Source: SIG710 sp045587665
GTDB taxonomy: Bacteria > Bacillota > Clostridia > Oscillospirales > CAG-272
Assembly: GCA_045587665.1 (NCBI GenBank)
Contig: JAZNCT010000014.1
Span: 1-8,387 of the forward strand
Reading direction: 5' to 3'
Length of the DNA stretch: 8,387 nt
This document shows, in pieces, positions 7,199 through 8,387 of this stretch. Both the position numbers and the translations under genes were made by a program. The notes beneath the pieces are model-generated. The model was not told where the DNA came from and ran no database searches. It was given only the letters and a program-made list of their open reading frames with translations. Each line of letters begins with the position of its first letter. The first letter of the stretch is position 1.

Positions 7199-7579
7199 CC
7201 GAGGGAACCGAGCTTAATGATAAATTTATGGATATTCTCAGCAAGGTTGCGGATTTTCTTGAGATATTCCATGAAAACGGGGCTCCCATTATCTTCAGAC
7301 ATATTCATAAGATGAATGGCAACTGGTTCTGTATAGTAAAAAGAGAGGATAACTACCGTCTCCCGAGAGAATATGCACAGAAGTTGTGGGTACATATATG
7401 ATTATATTGTGGCAGAAAGAGGTATTGATTCGCTGATCTGGGAATACGGCCCAAATGTTTCTGACGGAAAAGCATCTGAAGTAGAATTTTTCGACAACGA
7501 CGGTGATACGATTGATGTTTTTACCACTCCCAAAGAAGTTATAGAACTCCTTATTGAATACAACAATAATTCCAATTGA
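7195..7579 (+). pseudogene. Unrecognised small acidic protein, apparently frameshifted
   Basis: Two reading frames meet here and look like one gene. From ATG 7195 (ATGA overlap with the pseudouridine synthase stop) the first frame encodes 68 residues, beginning MTEGTELNDKFMDILSK and ending REYAQKLWVHI. The second frame carries YIYDYIVAERGIDSLIWEYG onward to a stop at 7577-7579. Removing one G from the GGG at 7388-7390 joins them as ...AQKLW-YIYDYIV..., giving a smooth 127-residue protein; the span of 385 bases is one more than a multiple of three. The joined protein is soluble, with a helical N-terminus, a central NGNWFCIVKR strand and an acidic C-terminal part (FFDNDGDTIDVF). No signal peptide or membrane segment is visible and I do not recognise a family. 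Whether it is a true pseudogene or a sequencing indel cannot be decided here. An in-frame upstream ATG at 7162 has no SD. Confidence 0.6.
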
Positions 7580-7635
7580 AAGCCAAAATTATACCAATCT
7601 CTAAATTGCAATATGATTAACATGAGGTGCTAAGT

Positions 7636-7758
7636 ATGGAACCGATTTGGTCGAATATAGAAACAATGAGATCAGAAACTGAAAAATGCTATTCTGAAAT
7701 AGACGGAATACAAGAGTTTTATGTTGCACAAAACATTATATACAGACACGCCGATTAA
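7636..7758 (+). pseudogene. 5' remnant of a small unknown gene, cut by IS fragment
   Basis: A 40-codon frame starts at ATG 7636 behind a strong ribosome binding site (GAGGTG at 7624-7629, 6 bp spacer), much better than chance. The product starts MEPIWSNIETMRSETEKCYS, hydrophilic and probably helical, and stops after IIYRHAD. The last part overlaps, in another frame, the region where transposase-like sequence begins (about 7721-7750), so the original gene was probably longer and lost its 3' end. No family is recognised. It lies 57 bp beyond the frameshifted gene and might have been its operon neighbour. The intervening 7580-7635 contains no convincing terminator or promoter. Confidence 0.4.
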
Positions 7759-8017
7759 AAAGCCAATTCCGAGGGCAGTTTTTAGAAATCGTTTAGGACG
7801 GCAATTTGATCAAATGCAGCCGAATTTGGTGTGGGTAAGAGATATTACCTATTTCAAGTACAATGAAAAAGCTTATTAAATTTGCGTAATCATTGACCTG
7901 TTCTCTCGTATGGCCGTGGGGTATAAAATTGGAACAACTAACAGCACGCAGCTCGTAAAGTCAACCCTTCAAATTACTCATAAAGCACAAGAACCGGATT
8001 GAAATTTTATCTTCCAT
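7721..8017 (+). mobile_element. Internal fragment of an IS3-family transposase (OrfB), degenerate
   Basis: Translating in the frame of base 7721 gives a stretch typical of the integrase core of IS3-family OrfB proteins: FRNRLGRQF, then PNLVWVRDITYFKYNEKAY, a stop at 7877-7879, ICVIIDLFSRMAVGYKIG, TNSTQLVKSTLQITHKAQEPD, a stop at 8000-8002, and NFIFH. The first catalytic Asp is in DITYF. Homology ends at FIFH, just before the FHSD/FHTD motif that would give the second Asp; the third catalytic residue, the OrfA part and both terminal inverted repeats are absent. The two stops look like single-base changes from sense codons. This is therefore an inactive scar, not an insertion able to move. The left limit is uncertain (7721-7770); the right limit falls at about 8012-8020, where the reverse-strand exported-protein gene resumes. 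Confidence 0.82.
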
Positions 8018-8262
8018 ATCCATGATGCAACATCCACAAGTGTAGTGCCTACTACTTTATCAAGTCTTATATCGACATTTGATATTTTAGCACCCGAATA
8101 CCCCTCTATCTCAATAACACATTCAGCTGAACCATTGAAATATCCATGCTGTATGATTACCAAACTGGTATTAGACCATCTTGGTTCTACGGCTGAAATT
8201 GAGACCATGAGTACACCTACCATTAGAGAGAAAACGACAAATAGCGAAACAAATTTTTTCAT
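7978..8262 (-). pseudogene. Small exported protein, 3' end replaced by IS fragment
   Basis: Reverse-strand gene of 94 codons from ATG at 8262-8260. That start is preferred over the in-frame ATG at 8283 because AAAGGA (complement of 8275-8280) lies upstream of it and because it places a classic signal peptide at the N-terminus: MKKF, a hydrophobic core VSLFVVFSLMVGVLMV, and a probable cleavage after SISA (residue 24). The mature part starts VEPRWSNTS and has alternating beta-type sequence (AECVIEIEGYSGAKISNVDIRLD), resembling small secreted Firmicutes beta proteins with a conserved RW near the mature N-terminus; I cannot name the family with certainty. After VDVASW (about residue 81) the frame enters transposase-derived DNA, so the last ~13 residues are foreign and the natural C-terminal strands are missing. 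Probably non-functional or altered. Confidence 0.6.
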
Positions 8263-8266
8263 AAAG

Positions 8267-8317
8267 AAACACCATCCTTTCATGTTGTTAATAACACAAT
8301 GGATAAGGATGGTGTTT
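8267..8317 (-). promoter_or_regulatory. 51-bp palindrome covering the SD of the exported-protein gene
   Basis: A perfect 13-bp inverted repeat (AAACACCATCCTT at 8267-8279 and its complement at 8305-8317) flanks a 25-base centre. The centre itself contains a near palindrome around GTTAATAAC (8287-8295). On the reverse strand the 3' arm contains AAAGGATGG, the ribosome binding site for the ATG at 8262. In the RNA this stem would hide the SD and place the start codon shortly after the hairpin. Possible roles are translational control, a terminator for a transcript entering from the right, or the end of a lost mobile element. The flank at 8318-8387 is very AT-rich (A7T6 at 8331-8343), with no promoter I can assign confidently. 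Confidence 0.5.
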
Positions 8318-8387
8318 TACTACATGAATTAAAAAAATTTTTTATTTAAATTTATATTCATTTTTCGCAAGAAAATTTATTTTTTGA

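Noticed and set aside
7381..7400. Programmed ribosomal frameshift in the small unknown gene
   Set aside because: No slippery heptamer or stimulatory structure is evident at TGTGGGTAC; an indel is the simpler explanation.
8045..8332. Plus-strand open frame of 95 codons
   Set aside because: It is antisense to the exported-protein gene, whose signal peptide and SD make the - strand frame the real one; no SD is seen for the + frame.

Overview
The window looks like a chromosomal segment from a low-to-moderate GC Gram-positive gut anaerobe, probably a Clostridia member of the Ruminococcus/Oscillospiraceae type. The reasons are strong AGAGG/GAGG ribosome binding sites, tightly packed co-directional genes with ATGA overlaps, a short SerA carrying only an ACT domain, a free-standing activation domain for B12-dependent methionine synthase, and the protein sequences themselves. 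The genus assignment is inference.

Region 1 (1-1657) is the end of a serine biosynthesis unit. It holds the 3' part of serC (phosphoserine aminotransferase), then serA (3-phosphoglycerate dehydrogenase) 17 bp later, closed by a perfect 14-bp hairpin terminator.

Region 2 (1697-7579) is one long operon on the + strand. It starts at a near-consensus extended -10 promoter and includes a HAD phosphatase, a PHP-domain phosphoesterase, peptidase T, a flavin-reductase-fold protein, metF, a methionine synthase activation-domain protein, an RluA-type pseudouridine synthase and an unrecognised small protein. Genes are separated by at most 17 bp or overlap; the last three junctions are all ATGA stop/start overlaps. 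Together metF (makes methyl-THF) and the activation protein (repairs oxidised cobalamin) serve methionine synthesis, but the methionine synthase itself is not in the window. The HAD enzyme is a candidate for the missing phosphoserine phosphatase step after SerC and SerA, on context only.

Region 3 (about 7195-8387) is a decaying, AT-richer accessory patch. The last operon gene carries an apparent one-base frameshift. After it come the 5' end of a small + strand gene, an internal fragment of an IS3-family transposase with two in-frame stops, and, on the - strand, a small exported protein whose 3' end is replaced by the transposase fragment. The two flanking genes converge on the IS fragment and both seem to have lost their 3' ends. 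Upstream of the exported-protein gene, a 51-bp palindrome would bury its Shine-Dalgarno sequence in a 13-bp stem.

No tRNA, rRNA, CRISPR array or riboswitch was recognised. I found no clear new multi-gene system. The most unusual items are the SD-sequestering palindrome, the IS scar between two truncated genes, and the combination of flavin reductase, MetF and free activation domain in one operon.
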